Shown here: piece by piece, positions 1 to 7,979 of the stretch
Layout: every line of letters starts with the position of its first letter
Numbering within the stretch: position 1 is the stretch's first letter
Source: an uncultured Sphingorhabdus sp.
GTDB taxonomy: Bacteria; Pseudomonadota; Alphaproteobacteria; Sphingomonadales; Sphingomonadaceae
Assembly (NCBI GenBank): GCA_937873665.1
Contig: CALMYW010000518.1
Span: 107,163 to 171,162 of the forward strand
Length of the DNA: 64,000 bases
Direction: 5' to 3'
Notes under the pieces: model-generated
Databases searched by the model: none
Told to the model about the DNA's origin: nothing
Seen by the model: the letters and a program-made list of their open reading frames with translations, nothing else
Made by a program: the position numbers and the translations under genes

Positions 1-232
1 CGCCGATCATCGCGGGCACTTTCTTCCAGATGAACAAAGCGATGACGACGAGCATAGCGAGCGCGACCCACATTGTCGCATCCATACCGAGAGCGGCGGG
101 TGCGGCATGCGCCTCTCCGCTATGCGCTTCGGTTGAAGCATGCGTGTCGGCTACCGGTGCACCGTCAACGGTGGTGTCGTCGATCACGGCCTTTTCGGTG
201 GCCATGGCTTCAGGGGCTGCTGCCTGTGTCAT
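1..232 (-). CDS. atpF: ATP synthase F0 subunit b, partial (N-terminal part)
   Basis: This is the start of a reading frame that runs off the left edge; about 77 codons are visible. The ATG at 230-232 overlaps the stop of the b' gene in a TGATG arrangement, the coupling expected for atpF' followed by atpF. The visible protein has an acidic, Ala/His-rich N-terminal extension of about 45 residues and then one membrane segment (TMWVALAMLVVIALFIWKK) ending at a basic KK. That is the single anchor of an F-type b subunit, whose cytoplasmic helix would follow outside the window. Subunit b forms the peripheral stalk with b'. Identification rests on context and the single membrane helix. Confidence 0.88.
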   Translation of the reverse strand, partial: MTQAAAPEAMATEKAVIDDTTVDGAPVADTHASTEAHSGEAHAAPAALGMDATMWVALAMLVVIALFIWKKVPAMIG

Positions 233-720
233 CAGCTCAATACCGCCTTCACTGCAGTCGCTGCCTGGGCAGCGCTGACCTTTGCACCCGAAACCTTGGC
301 GACGATATCCGCCGCAGCTTCGGCTGCTACGCTTTCGATTCCCGCCATTGCCTTGGCGCGCGCCTTGGCGAGGTCGGCTTCGGCTACTGCCAGCTTGGCC
401 GCAACTTCCGCGTCCGCCTTGGCAAGACGTGCCTCGGCATCCTTGGCGCCCTTGGCCTTGGCGGCAGCCGCCTTGGCTTGCGCTTCCCCGCGAGCGGCAT
501 TCAATGCATCGCTCCCGCCCGCTACCAGTCCGTCGGCTTCGACACGTGCCTTTTCGGCAGCGGCAAGGTCATCGGCAATCTTGCGATCGCGGGCTTCGAC
601 ATTGGCGTCGATTTTCGACACCATGCCGCGGCCAATCACGAAATAAAGAATGCCGAAAACCAGCAGCATCCAAAAGAACTGCGAGGCATAGGTTTCCAGT
701 ATCTGGGCGATTTGAGGCAT
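232..720 (-). CDS. atpF': ATP synthase F0 subunit b'
   Basis: This 162-residue protein has an N-terminal membrane helix (about residues 14-32, FFWMLLVFGILYFVIGRGM) and then a long Ala/Lys/Glu-rich coiled coil, with the phrase SKIDANVEARDRKIADDL just after the anchor. This is the layout of the divergent second b subunit found in photosynthetic bacteria and alphaproteobacteria. With b it makes the peripheral stalk that holds F1 against the rotating c-ring. It sits between atpE and atpF and overlaps atpF by one base. A GC-rich hairpin lies in the spacer to atpE. Length is usual for the family. Confidence 0.93.
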   Translation of the reverse strand: MPQIAQILETYASQFFWMLLVFGILYFVIGRGMVSKIDANVEARDRKIADDLAAAEKARVEADGLVAGGSDALNAARGEAQAKAAAAKAKGAKDAEARLAKADAEVAAKLAVAEADLAKARAKAMAGIESVAAEAAADIVAKVSGAKVSAAQAATAVKAVLS

Positions 721-769
721 TTGATCCGCTCGCTGGATGGAGGGTTATTCAAATTTTCGGGAAAGTGGC

Positions 770-791
770 CCCCGGCGTCAAAGCGCCGGGG
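770..791 (-). promoter_or_regulatory. Intercistronic hairpin between atpE and atpF'
   Basis: A perfect 8-bp inverted repeat (CCCCGGCG / CGCCGGGG, six-base loop) lies in the 90-bp spacer between the c-subunit stop (811) and the b' start (720). In the transcript it would fold about 20 nt after atpE. No U-run follows, so it is more likely an mRNA-stabilising or partially attenuating stem than a full terminator. Subunit c is needed in roughly ten-fold excess over b, which suits such a stem; that role is inferred. Confidence 0.6.
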
Positions 792-810
792 TATCCTCCC
801 CTAAAAACTC

Positions 811-1038
811 TTAGGCAACGAAGATCAGGATCATCGCCACGACGAACGCGAGCAGACCGAGAAGTTCGGCAGCCGCGAAGCCGATGAAGAGACGGCCCTG
901 CTGGCTGTCAGCAGCCGCGGGGTTGCGCAATGCGCCCTGAAGGAACGAACCGAAGACGTTACCCACGCCGCCAGCTGCGAGGCCGGCACCGATTGCTGCG
1001 AGACCGGCACCGATCAATTTTGCTGCTTCTGCTTCCAT
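811..1038 (-). CDS. atpE: ATP synthase F0 subunit c
   Basis: A 75-residue proteolipid of two membrane helices. Helix 1 carries the Gly/Ala packing pattern (GAGLAAIGAGLAAGGVG), the polar loop contains R-N-P (ALRNPAAA), and helix 2 carries the ion-binding glutamate in GFAAAELLGLLAF. Multiple copies form the c-ring that turns proton flow into rotation. The Glu carboxylate with no Na+-type signature suggests a proton-driven enzyme. It is the third gene of the operon, after atpB, and an intercistronic hairpin follows it. Length and sequence are typical of alphaproteobacterial AtpE. Confidence 0.97.
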   Translation of the reverse strand: MEAEAAKLIGAGLAAIGAGLAAGGVGNVFGSFLQGALRNPAAADSQQGRLFIGFAAAELLGLLAFVVAMILIFVA

Positions 1039-1090
1039 GTTACTAACTCCTGTTAAAACTCAAACTTGGTTGGAAAATAGTCGAAAAAAC

Positions 1091-1876
1091 TCAGTGCAGA
1101 TTGACCGCGTCATTGATGTAGAGCGAGGTCAAAAGCGCAAAGACATAGGCCTGAATGGCGCACACCAGCAGTTCAAGCAGGGTGATGCCGATCATCAGGA
1201 TGAATGAGGGCAGCGCAACCAGCGGGGCAACCCACAGCGCTTCAGCATTGAGGCCGTTGATCACGAAGCCTGCAAGCACCTTCATCAGCACGTGACCCGC
1301 CGTCATCGCGACGAAGAGACGCAAAGCAAGGCTGAAGGGGCGGATGAGGAACGAGAAGAGCTCGATCAGCGGGATGAGCCAGAGCAGCCACCAGGGCGTG
1401 CCATGCGGCACGAACAGGCTGAAGAAGTGCAGGCCATGCTTCCACAGGCCAACGACCAGCACCGTACCAAAGCTGAGCACGGCGAGCACAGCAGTGACTG
1501 TCAAATGGCTGGTTACGGTGAAAGCGTGGGCGCCGGGGACGATACCGATCGGCATCATGCCCATGAAGTTGGCAAACAGGATGAACATGAAAAGCGAGAA
1601 GACCAGAGGCACATATTTCTTGCCCTCGGGTCCGATGCTCGAGCTCATCATGTTGTTGATAAAGCCGGTGACGCCTTCAACAGCCATCTGCCAGCGACCG
1701 GGAACGAGTTCGCGCTTCATGCCACCGGCCATGAAAACCCAGATGGCACCTAGAACGACGAGCATGAACAGCGACGAGTTGGTGAACGAGATGTCGTAAC
1801 CAAAAAGATCCAGCTTCGCCAAAGGCTCAATCTGGAACTGGTGCATCGGATCGATTTTGCCGCTTTCGCCTGCCAC
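1091..1876 (-). CDS. atpB: ATP synthase F0 subunit a
   Basis: Integral membrane subunit a (261 residues from the chosen start), which with the c-ring forms the proton channel. The essential arginine is visible in SFLIRPFSLALRLFVAMTAGH, and the C-terminal helix motif (LLELLVCAIQAYVFALLTSLY) is typical. The open frame extends to an ATG at 1912. I prefer the GTG at 1874-1876 because sphingomonad AtpB proteins normally begin just before the K-I-D-P-M-H-Q-F motif. The start is therefore uncertain by 12 codons. It lies 3' of atpI and 5' of atpE in the usual order. Confidence 0.93.
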   Translation of the reverse strand: MAGESGKIDPMHQFQIEPLAKLDLFGYDISFTNSSLFMLVVLGAIWVFMAGGMKRELVPGRWQMAVEGVTGFINNMMSSSIGPEGKKYVPLVFSLFMFILFANFMGMMPIGIVPGAHAFTVTSHLTVTAVLAVLSFGTVLVVGLWKHGLHFFSLFVPHGTPWWLLWLIPLIELFSFLIRPFSLALRLFVAMTAGHVLMKVLAGFVINGLNAEALWVAPLVALPSFILMIGITLLELLVCAIQAYVFALLTSLYINDAVNLH

Positions 1877-1947
1877 TTTTTCCGTACCCTGCTTATGCCA
1901 ACAGCCCCGCAAGCGGGGCCGCGTTTATACGACCGAAGCGCCCGTTG

Positions 1948-2265
1948 TTATTCCGGACGCTCCTGCGAAATCTTGTATATGTTCCTGAAGGCGACTGCGA
2001 TGCCCAAAAACATGCAGACCAACAGAAGCGCTGGCGCGGTGTCAAACAGCTGGTCGAACAACCAGCCAACTAGAGCACCACCCGCAGGACCGGCGATCAG
2101 TTCGGTCAAGACCCGGTTCCCCTGCCGCATTCCTTTGGCCGGAGGCACGTCTTGCCCCGTACGTTCTGCCTCGGCCTTCCGGACCATTTTCAGCTGCATG
2201 TCTAACGAATCGAGCCGAGGGTCTTTAGTGCCGTTGCCATCCTGCGCGGGATCTTCTGAAGCCAT
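1948..2265 (-). CDS. atpI: AtpI/AtpZ family protein (ATP synthase accessory subunit I)
   Basis: A 105-residue membrane protein at the head of the F0 operon. A charged N-terminal half with a short helical segment precedes two hydrophobic helices (ELIAGPAGGALVGWLFDQLF and PALLLVCMFLGIAVAFRNIY), the normal AtpI/AtpZ layout. Family members assist c-ring assembly or ion uptake. The frame is open to 2397, but the ATG at 2263-2265 is preceded by a strong AGGAGGAA ribosome-binding site, so I use that start. The promoter for the operon should lie in 2266-2390. Confidence 0.9.
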   Translation of the reverse strand: MASEDPAQDGNGTKDPRLDSLDMQLKMVRKAEAERTGQDVPPAKGMRQGNRVLTELIAGPAGGALVGWLFDQLFDTAPALLLVCMFLGIAVAFRNIYKISQERPE

Positions 2266-2388
2266 GCAATTCCTCCTGTTTCGATACTCAGTATCAACTG
2301 GGGAGAACCGCCGAGACTCCGGGCAACCCCGCCAAGGCACGCGCGCTTTAGGAGAGCGCCGGAGCGAAGTCAACCGCATGCTGCAGCG

Positions 2389-2426
2389 CAAAAGCAAAGG
2401 CCCGGAAAATTGCTTTCCCGGGCCTT
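2389..2426 (-). terminator. Rho-independent terminator after ydbL
   Basis: A perfect 9-bp inverted repeat (AAGGCCCGG / CCGGGCCTT, 12-base loop; arms 2397-2405 and 2418-2426). Read on the minus strand it is followed by TGCTTTTG. It lies 23 bp past the ydbL stop and before the atpI promoter region, where the ydbH-ynbE-ydbL operon should end. Confidence 0.75.
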
Positions 2427-2448
2427 CGATATTCTCAATATCGCCAAG

Positions 2449-2853
2449 TTACGGGCAGCGCACATCCACAACAGGCGGGCTGGCGTCACGCGTTTTCCAG
2501 CTCTTGTCAGGAGCCTGATACATTTCGCCGGGAGCGGTGCGTTCCTTGATCAAACGGCAACCGGTCCGGAAAGCCATTTCTTCGACGGTAGCACCATTGG
2601 CGAGCGCCTCTTCGGTATATTTCGCCTTACGCTTGATGTTGAGGTCGTCGACCAGTGCCTTGACGGCAGGCGAAGGCGGCGTGACAAAGCCGAGATAGCC
2701 GTCGGTCTTTTCACCAATCAATCCGTCTGCCCGCGCCTGCTGATATGCCGGATCGCGTTGTGCCATAGCTCCGCTTCCGGCAACGGCTGCGCCGATCAGC
2801 AAAGCCGCTACGGCCATTTCGATACGGTCTTTCATCTTTTCACTCAAAGCCAT
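2449..2853 (-). CDS. ydbL: YdbL family (DUF1318) periplasmic protein
   Basis: A 134-residue exported protein. A signal-like segment (MAVAALLIGAAVAGSGAMAQ) is followed by the DUF1318 pattern: AQRDPAYQQARADGLIGEKTDGYLG, then a helix containing the VKALVDDLN..RKAKY stretch. It is the last gene of ydbH-ynbE-ydbL, and its start overlaps the ynbE stop (TGATG). In Escherichia coli YdbL is a periplasmic partner of the YdbH-YnbE lipid-transport bridge. Here two cysteines (in RTGCR and VRCP) could form a disulfide. Function is assigned from family and synteny. Confidence 0.85.
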   Translation of the reverse strand: MALSEKMKDRIEMAVAALLIGAAVAGSGAMAQRDPAYQQARADGLIGEKTDGYLGFVTPPSPAVKALVDDLNIKRKAKYTEEALANGATVEEMAFRTGCRLIKERTAPGEMYQAPDKSWKTRDASPPVVDVRCP

Positions 2854-3083
2854 CAGAATATCTCCGAATTCTCTTCAATCACCTGCTTTGAAGCCTGATC
2901 CAGCCTGTACAGCACTTCCTGCCGGATAGCGATGTTAAGGTTGATCACGATAGGCTTGTCCGGTGCCGATACCTGCACGCAACCCGGAAGGGTCGATGCG
3001 GCAATACAAACGAAGAGAAATGCCCCTTTCTTCATGTTTGGACGGATCGCACCATTGCCATCCGTCGTCAATCTATGTCGCAT
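2853..3083 (-). CDS. ynbE: YnbE-like outer-membrane lipoprotein
   Basis: A small lipoprotein with the lipobox STLPGC, followed by a short strand-forming segment (PIVINLNIAIRQEVLYRLD) and an acidic C-terminus, as in E. coli YnbE (about 61 residues). The frame is open from 3146, where it overlaps the ydbH stop, but three starts are possible. I choose the ATG at 3081-3083 because a strong GGAGGGAT site lies just upstream (76 residues). An ATG at 3033-3035 gives a 60-residue form closer to the E. coli length but has no clear ribosome-binding site. YnbE is thought to extend the YdbH beta-structure at the outer membrane. Confidence 0.8.
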   Translation of the reverse strand: MRHRLTTDGNGAIRPNMKKGAFLFVCIAASTLPGCVQVSAPDKPIVINLNIAIRQEVLYRLDQASKQVIEENSEIF

Positions 3084-3142
3084 ATATCCCTCCGTCGCTT
3101 TCGGCAGGCTGAATAGGCCGTTCATTTGGCGGTCGTTTCTGT

Positions 3143-6100
3143 TCATCTTTTCCCTCCCGAAGGTGGCCCTTCGCCCGGCACTGGATCCTTCTGCCCGTCG
3201 ATCAAAGTCTTCCCCTGCTGCAAAGCATAGTCGGCATCATACAAGCCGCGGATTGAACCGATCAGCTGGAGGAACTCCGCCTCGATCCTGACGTTGAACT
3301 TGATTGGAACTTTCGCGAGCTGTTTCGTGAAGAAATTCTGCTTTGCGAGACTGCCCTGCTGAAGCCCCTCGAACGACACATCGGTGATGATTTCGCCGTC
3401 CAGCTTGCCTTCGACACCCAACCGCATTTCGCGGAAGCTGATCGAGCGCAGCGCCTGGAATGCAAAGTTGGCGAACACCCCCATATCCTCATAGGTAAGT
3501 TCGCCCAGATAAGAGAGCTGTCCACCGCCGGGTCGCGATACCAGATAGCCGCCGACGATGCGGCCACCTTCCTGATTGAACACCATCGGCAGCGTGCCAT
3601 CAAAAATGCCCGATACCTGCAGGTTCTGAAGGTCGTAACCGGCGAGGAACTTCTCCGCATCGAGGCCGATCAGGCGGAAAGTCAGCCTGCGTTCTGCTGC
3701 GACATCAAAGTCGAGGATCGTTGGCTCCAAGACCAGTTCGCCGCCATGGAAAGGCCAGCGTCCCTCTTCTATCCTTACCCGCTGGTCGGGCAGCAACTGA
3801 TAGCGGATTACCCCCTCATAAGCGGGCACCCCCGGATTGACCGAGCGGACACGCGCGATCTGCCCCGGTTCGGTGACCATGCCGAGCAGGTCGGTAAAGC
3901 GGATTTCGGTCTCCAGCCCTTCGACCGGGCCGAAGGCGGCGGCAAGATCGGTGTTCGCCACGGTGAAACGGCCACTGCTCCGGACGGTTTCGCCATCCCA
4001 ATCTATACGCCCGTCACCTGACAGCAGGCCCTTCACGGCGGCAATATGCCCGAGCGTCAATGGCGTAATCTTTTCGGGTTGCAGGCGATCATTGAACCGC
4101 AAGCCATCAACAGACAGCAAGGCGTTACCTGTGGTGCTATCCAGATTATGGGTGATCTGCGCTTCGGCAACCTTGACGCCTGATTCCGGCTCAAGCAGAT
4201 TGCCGATGGCGGAAATGACATTGTTCGAGAGCGTCACCTGCATGTCAGGGACGCGGAGCGGGTTGAACCGGTCAACTTGCGCCGCATCCGAAATGAACAG
4301 GCTCGAATCCAGCCCCAGCACGCCATCCTGCCAGCTCCATTTGCCGCCGGCTTCGCCGATCAACAGCGGAACCTCCCCTATCTGCCCGGCACCGCCACTG
4401 ATTGTTCCATACACGCCCGGGCCTTCCAATTTGCCATCAAGCCGGGCAATCGTGAAGCGGCTCTGGGTCCGCGCCCTACCCAGATCGACCGCCACATCCT
4501 TGGCACCGAAGCCGCTATCGAGATCAAAACTGATACTGTTGCCGCTGGCCTTGAGAGCTGAGCTGCCCAGAATTCCATCGACGCTGAGCGAGGGTATCAA
4601 CAGCGCGAAGCGCGTTTCGCCACCCGCAACGCTGAGTATCGAACCGCTTTGCGGACAAGCCCGCAAGCTGCCAGCTGGAAGCCGCAGCGCACCCGTCGCC
4701 AATCCGCTGTAACGGACGTTGGTGCATGCGGCATTCATGGAGAAAGCGCCTCCCGAGACGAGCCCGTCTATCGGTAGGCTCAGGCCTGTCACAACGCCGC
4801 CCAGCAAGGGGCCGGTGACGGTTGCCTGCCCGGTAAACCGCCAGGGCCTGCGCCCGCCACCTTCAAACGCGAGGGTCGGGATGCTGATAGTCCCGCCGGG
4901 GGCCGAATAGGGCTGCAGGTTCAATGTGCCTGCCCAACCGAGGCCCTGCTGACGCAACAGCAGCTTGCCGGTCGGCAGATCACCGCCTGTCATCGTCAGT
5001 GACACGGGATCGGCCAAACGGCCATCAGCCAAGGTGAAGGGCGCCTGTTGGCGGAGAATGACGCCACTATCGGAGCGGACGAAGAGGCCGTTCAGGACCA
5101 GCTTGCTTCCCGTTGGCGCAGTGGCGATATCAAATGCAGTCGTGCCGTCGAAGCTGCGGATCGCCCGGCGAAGCGCCGGATCGAGGCGGGCGACAACCGG
5201 GCCGACAGGGGTAGAGGCGGTGCCCCGCACCAACTGATCCATCGATGGCAACATCGATTGCGGCAGCGATGCACCAGACAGCTGCGCATCGCCGCGTGCT
5301 GTCACGGACAAGCCGGCATCGGAGAAACCCAGACTTCCTTCAGCCTCGCCAGCCAGATTGCGCATCGCGAATTCCGGCGCGCGCAATGCTGCTTTCGATA
5401 GCGCTAGATTATAGTCCGTCCGCTGTTGGTTGCCGTTGAGCGCGAGTTTTCCGGCAATGCCATCGGCCCGCATGTTGTCCGCTTGCGCCGATTTTGCCAT
5501 GAACGCAAAGTCACCGATCCAACGGTCAAACGCTTCGGTAAACTGGATTTTGCCGTCGATTGCGGGGGCTGCTACCGCCAGCTTTTGATCGACGCATCCT
5601 ATCGACGCTGCTGCCAGAGGCCCGATAAATTCGGGGCGGACATTGCGAATGCGCACCGCGCCGTCATAACGCAGCGCTTTCGCAGTGCAGCCACCATCGG
5701 CCAGCTGCGGCGAACGCCCTGTCAGCTTGCCGTCAAAGCGGTTGCGCAAATTGCCCCTGCCCTGCGCGGCGATACCGACGCCGCCCCAGGGCGTCGCCAG
5801 CGAGAGAATGGCATCTGACAATTGCAGGTTAATATCAGGGAGAGTGATCGGCTCCTTGCTCTCCATATCGCGGAGCTTGTCGAGTTCGCCCAAATAGAGC
5901 TTCCCGTCGGCAAAGCGTCCCTTCAGTCGAACACCGTTGGCACGGATCTCTCGCAGCTTGGGCGCACCAAATCCGATAGTAAGCTCAAGCTCGACTGATT
6001 TTGCGGTCAAATCCGGATTGGCCGGATCGCCGACAGCAACATTGCGAATCCGTTGGGTGCTAAATCCGAGCTCTTCGATTTCATAGGCCGCGCGAACGCC

Positions 6101-6262
6101 GTTTTTTTCCAGATAGTCACGCACATAGCCATCTGCGATCTCGGTGCGCTTCCACCAGGCATAAGCAACAAGGCACAGCAAGAATATCAACACCGCGCCA
6201 AACAAATGGCGCTTCGACCAACGCCGGGTCGGCTGTGCTTCGGGAAGCTCTTCTTCCATCAT
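3143..6262 (-). CDS. ydbH: YdbH-like AsmA/TamB-type intermembrane lipid-transport bridge protein
   Basis: A 1039-residue protein with one N-terminal membrane helix (about residues 19-38, LFGAVLIFLLCLVAYAWWKR). A very long periplasmic part rich in repeating beta-strand and Gly/Asp turns follows, with the C-terminal YdbH segment (GGQLSYLGELTYEDMGVFANFAFQAL..., then FNVRIEAEFLQLIGSIRGLYD). This is the AsmA-like/TamB-related superfamily, which forms grooved tubes that move phospholipids between inner and outer membrane. The downstream ynbE and ydbL match the E. coli ydbH-ynbE-ydbL operon. The length is larger than E. coli YdbH (about 880). Radiating promoters for ydbH and radC would share the 91-bp gap to 6354. 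Confidence 0.85.
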   Translation of the reverse strand: MMEEELPEAQPTRRWSKRHLFGAVLIFLLCLVAYAWWKRTEIADGYVRDYLEKNGVRAAYEIEELGFSTQRIRNVAVGDPANPDLTAKSVELELTIGFGAPKLREIRANGVRLKGRFADGKLYLGELDKLRDMESKEPITLPDINLQLSDAILSLATPWGGVGIAAQGRGNLRNRFDGKLTGRSPQLADGGCTAKALRYDGAVRIRNVRPEFIGPLAAASIGCVDQKLAVAAPAIDGKIQFTEAFDRWIGDFAFMAKSAQADNMRADGIAGKLALNGNQQRTDYNLALSKAALRAPEFAMRNLAGEAEGSLGFSDAGLSVTARGDAQLSGASLPQSMLPSMDQLVRGTASTPVGPVVARLDPALRRAIRSFDGTTAFDIATAPTGSKLVLNGLFVRSDSGVILRQQAPFTLADGRLADPVSLTMTGGDLPTGKLLLRQQGLGWAGTLNLQPYSAPGGTISIPTLAFEGGGRRPWRFTGQATVTGPLLGGVVTGLSLPIDGLVSGGAFSMNAACTNVRYSGLATGALRLPAGSLRACPQSGSILSVAGGETRFALLIPSLSVDGILGSSALKASGNSISFDLDSGFGAKDVAVDLGRARTQSRFTIARLDGKLEGPGVYGTISGGAGQIGEVPLLIGEAGGKWSWQDGVLGLDSSLFISDAAQVDRFNPLRVPDMQVTLSNNVISAIGNLLEPESGVKVAEAQITHNLDSTTGNALLSVDGLRFNDRLQPEKITPLTLGHIAAVKGLLSGDGRIDWDGETVRSSGRFTVANTDLAAAFGPVEGLETEIRFTDLLGMVTEPGQIARVRSVNPGVPAYEGVIRYQLLPDQRVRIEEGRWPFHGGELVLEPTILDFDVAAERRLTFRLIGLDAEKFLAGYDLQNLQVSGIFDGTLPMVFNQEGGRIVGGYLVSRPGGGQLSYLGELTYEDMGVFANFAFQALRSISFREMRLGVEGKLDGEIITDVSFEGLQQGSLAKQNFFTKQLAKVPIKFNVRIEAEFLQLIGSIRGLYDADYALQQGKTLIDGQKDPVPGEGPPSGGKR

Positions 6263-6353
6263 TGGTCAAATGCGCCAAAGCCTTGCGCCATGCAACTTGG
6301 ATTTCTACCAAACGCCTTGCAGCGAAGTCAAAATTGCGGAACAAGCCCGTTCA

Positions 6354-7049
6354 ATGGTTGCATCACGCGAAAAAGACGAAAATTATGGCGAAGGCCATCG
6401 CGAACGCCTTCGTGAGCGCCTTTTGGACAATGGCGGTGATGGTTTACTTGATCACGAGCTGCTCGAATATTTGCTGATGCTTGCTATTCCGCGAATCGAT
6501 ACGAAGCCGATCGCCAAGCAACTGATCGCACATTATGGCAATCTCTCTTCGGTATTTACAGCTGATGCGTATAGCCTGCAGAATCAAAAAGGTATCGGCG
6601 AAAAGGCCGCTGCGGCGATCAAACTGGTGCAGGCACTGGCCTTGCGCATGGCGTCGGAACCTGTTCGCGAACAGCCGATATTGTCGAGTTGGCAGGCGCT
6701 GCTCGACTATTTGCGGCTCGATATGGCGCATCTGACGATTGAGCGCGTGCGCGTACTCTATCTCAATTCAAAAAACATGCTGATCCGCGATGAGGTGGCC
6801 GGCGAAGGCTCAATAGACCAGGCCCCGATCTACACCCGTGAAATCATTCGTCGTTCTATCGACCTCGGCGCTGCCGCGATCATCCTGGTCCACAATCATC
6901 CGAGCGGCGACAGCGCGCCCAGCCGGCAGGACATATCGATGACGCGCGAAATCATCGAGACCGGCAAGCGCCTTGGCATCTCGGTTCACGATCATGTCAT
7001 TGTTGGCAAGGACGGCTTTTCGAGCATGCGCAGCGCAGGATTGATCTAG
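6354..7049 (+). CDS. radC: RadC family JAMM-domain protein
   Basis: A 231-residue RadC/YicR-type protein. An N-terminal helix-hairpin-helix-like region (GHRERLRERLL..., then KGIGEKAAAAI) is followed by the JAMM metal-site motif HNHPSGDSAPSRQD (His180, His182, Asp193). The frame is open back to 6270. I start at the ATG at 6354 because homologues begin shortly before the GHRERLRER motif; the ribosome-binding site is weak there. Despite its name, RadC has no proven DNA-repair role. It is transcribed divergently from ydbH and convergently with the ferredoxin-linked operon. Confidence 0.9.
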   Translation: MVASREKDENYGEGHRERLRERLLDNGGDGLLDHELLEYLLMLAIPRIDTKPIAKQLIAHYGNLSSVFTADAYSLQNQKGIGEKAAAAIKLVQALALRMASEPVREQPILSSWQALLDYLRLDMAHLTIERVRVLYLNSKNMLIRDEVAGEGSIDQAPIYTREIIRRSIDLGAAAIILVHNHPSGDSAPSRQDISMTREIIETGKRLGISVHDHVIVGKDGFSSMRSAGLI

Positions 7050-7395
7050 ATTGCATCGTAATTTGCTTTTTTTCAGCTCCTGATTGAACGCGATGTACTA
7101 GGGCACCATCAAGTCTATGCGTTGTTCATAGAAGATGTAAAATCGCGCCAGGTATCGTTGCAATCTCCTTACCCGGAATATGCTCCCTAGCGATCCCTAC
7201 GCGCGCTTCCTCCTAGGTTTCTGGGTCGCAAGGAGGCGCGCAACCATAACAGAAGCCTGCCAAGGCTCATCGCAGTGCCTTCCTGCAAACACACCGGAGG
7301 TCTAACTTTAGATCGCCCCGCATAATCGGTTTGGCCGTCCCCAATCCGGCCAATAAATTCCCCTGCGGGGCGGTCTGTATATTCGAATAGTGGAA
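7050..7395. other. 346-bp gene-free spacer with nested inverted repeats
   Basis: No convincing reading frame is present between the convergent genes radC and the DUF3828-like gene. Two strong structures are visible. A hairpin at 7201-7241 has arms GCGCGC..CTCCT and AGGAG-GCGCGC with a three-base bulge. A compound structure at 7311-7375 has an outer 12-bp stem (GATCGCCCCGCA / TGCGGGGCGGTC, one G-U pair) enclosing a perfect 7-bp inner hairpin (TTGGCCG / CGGCCAA, 7331-7353). The branched form is more complex than a simple terminator. It could be an unannotated structured RNA or a bidirectional termination region. I could not match it to a known RNA. Confidence 0.6.
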
Positions 7396-7977
7396 CTATC
7401 GACGCGCTTTGCTGGCGTCTGCGATGTCATTGAGCAGCGACTTGCGAAGCGTCGACCCATCCTCAAAAGTCAGATCGTCAATTTTCCAGGCGCCACCCTC
7501 ATTCCTGAATCGGAGTCGTAACGGCGCTCCCTGATCGCCCTCGGGGCCACGCCCCGGCGAAAAGACGATAGTGGCTTCAATTTGGCCTTTGGACCGCAAC
7601 TTGTAACGCTGCGACAGCAATTTCGCTGTGGCGTTATCATTGTCCTGACACTGGCAATACCAGTCAAAACCATTGAGCCCGTAAAGCTCCTCGCTTTCCT
7701 GCATCAGCTTGTCCCAGCGTGCAATCAGCGCACCAAGCGATAAGGTATATGGCGGTTCATAGCCGCTCTCTGCCGATCCCGCCGCATTGTCGGGGGCGTA
7801 ACTGCCATCATCAGGCGCTTCCGGAAGCGGCTGCGAATAGGGCGCGTATATTTTCGCAACAATGTCCCGAACCACAGCCTCATCTTGTTGTGCAGGCTGC
7901 TTGGCAGCGGATGCCTGAACAGGCAGCGCACAATAAAATATCAATGCTGCAAGGACACGCGCCGTATCAGCGCGCAT
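7396..7977 (-). CDS. Secreted DUF3828-like protein
   Basis: A 193-residue protein with a signal peptide (cleavage near residues 22-25, VQASA-A) and a compact domain. Its C-terminal half, with strands ending in LRLRFRNEGGAWKIDDLTFEDGSTLRKSLLNDI, resembles DUF3828 proteins, in which a GG.WrIdDi element precedes a final helix. Two cysteines (WYCQCQ) sit in the middle. It is the last gene of the helicase/S4/ferredoxin cluster and begins 2 bp after the ferredoxin stop. Function unknown. The DUF assignment is by pattern memory and is moderate. Confidence 0.65.
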   Translation of the reverse strand: MRADTARVLAALIFYCALPVQASAAKQPAQQDEAVVRDIVAKIYAPYSQPLPEAPDDGSYAPDNAAGSAESGYEPPYTLSLGALIARWDKLMQESEELYGLNGFDWYCQCQDNDNATAKLLSQRYKLRSKGQIEATIVFSPGRGPEGDQGAPLRLRFRNEGGAWKIDDLTFEDGSTLRKSLLNDIADASKARR

Positions 7978-7979
7978 GC

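Noticed and set aside
73..887. Long plus-strand frames over the start of the window
   Set aside because: They are antisense shadows of atpF' and atpF; the minus-strand proteins have clear family features.
7050..7395. tmRNA, 6S RNA, SRP RNA or RNase P in the radC spacer
   Set aside because: None of the conserved core sequences of these RNAs could be found by eye on either strand.
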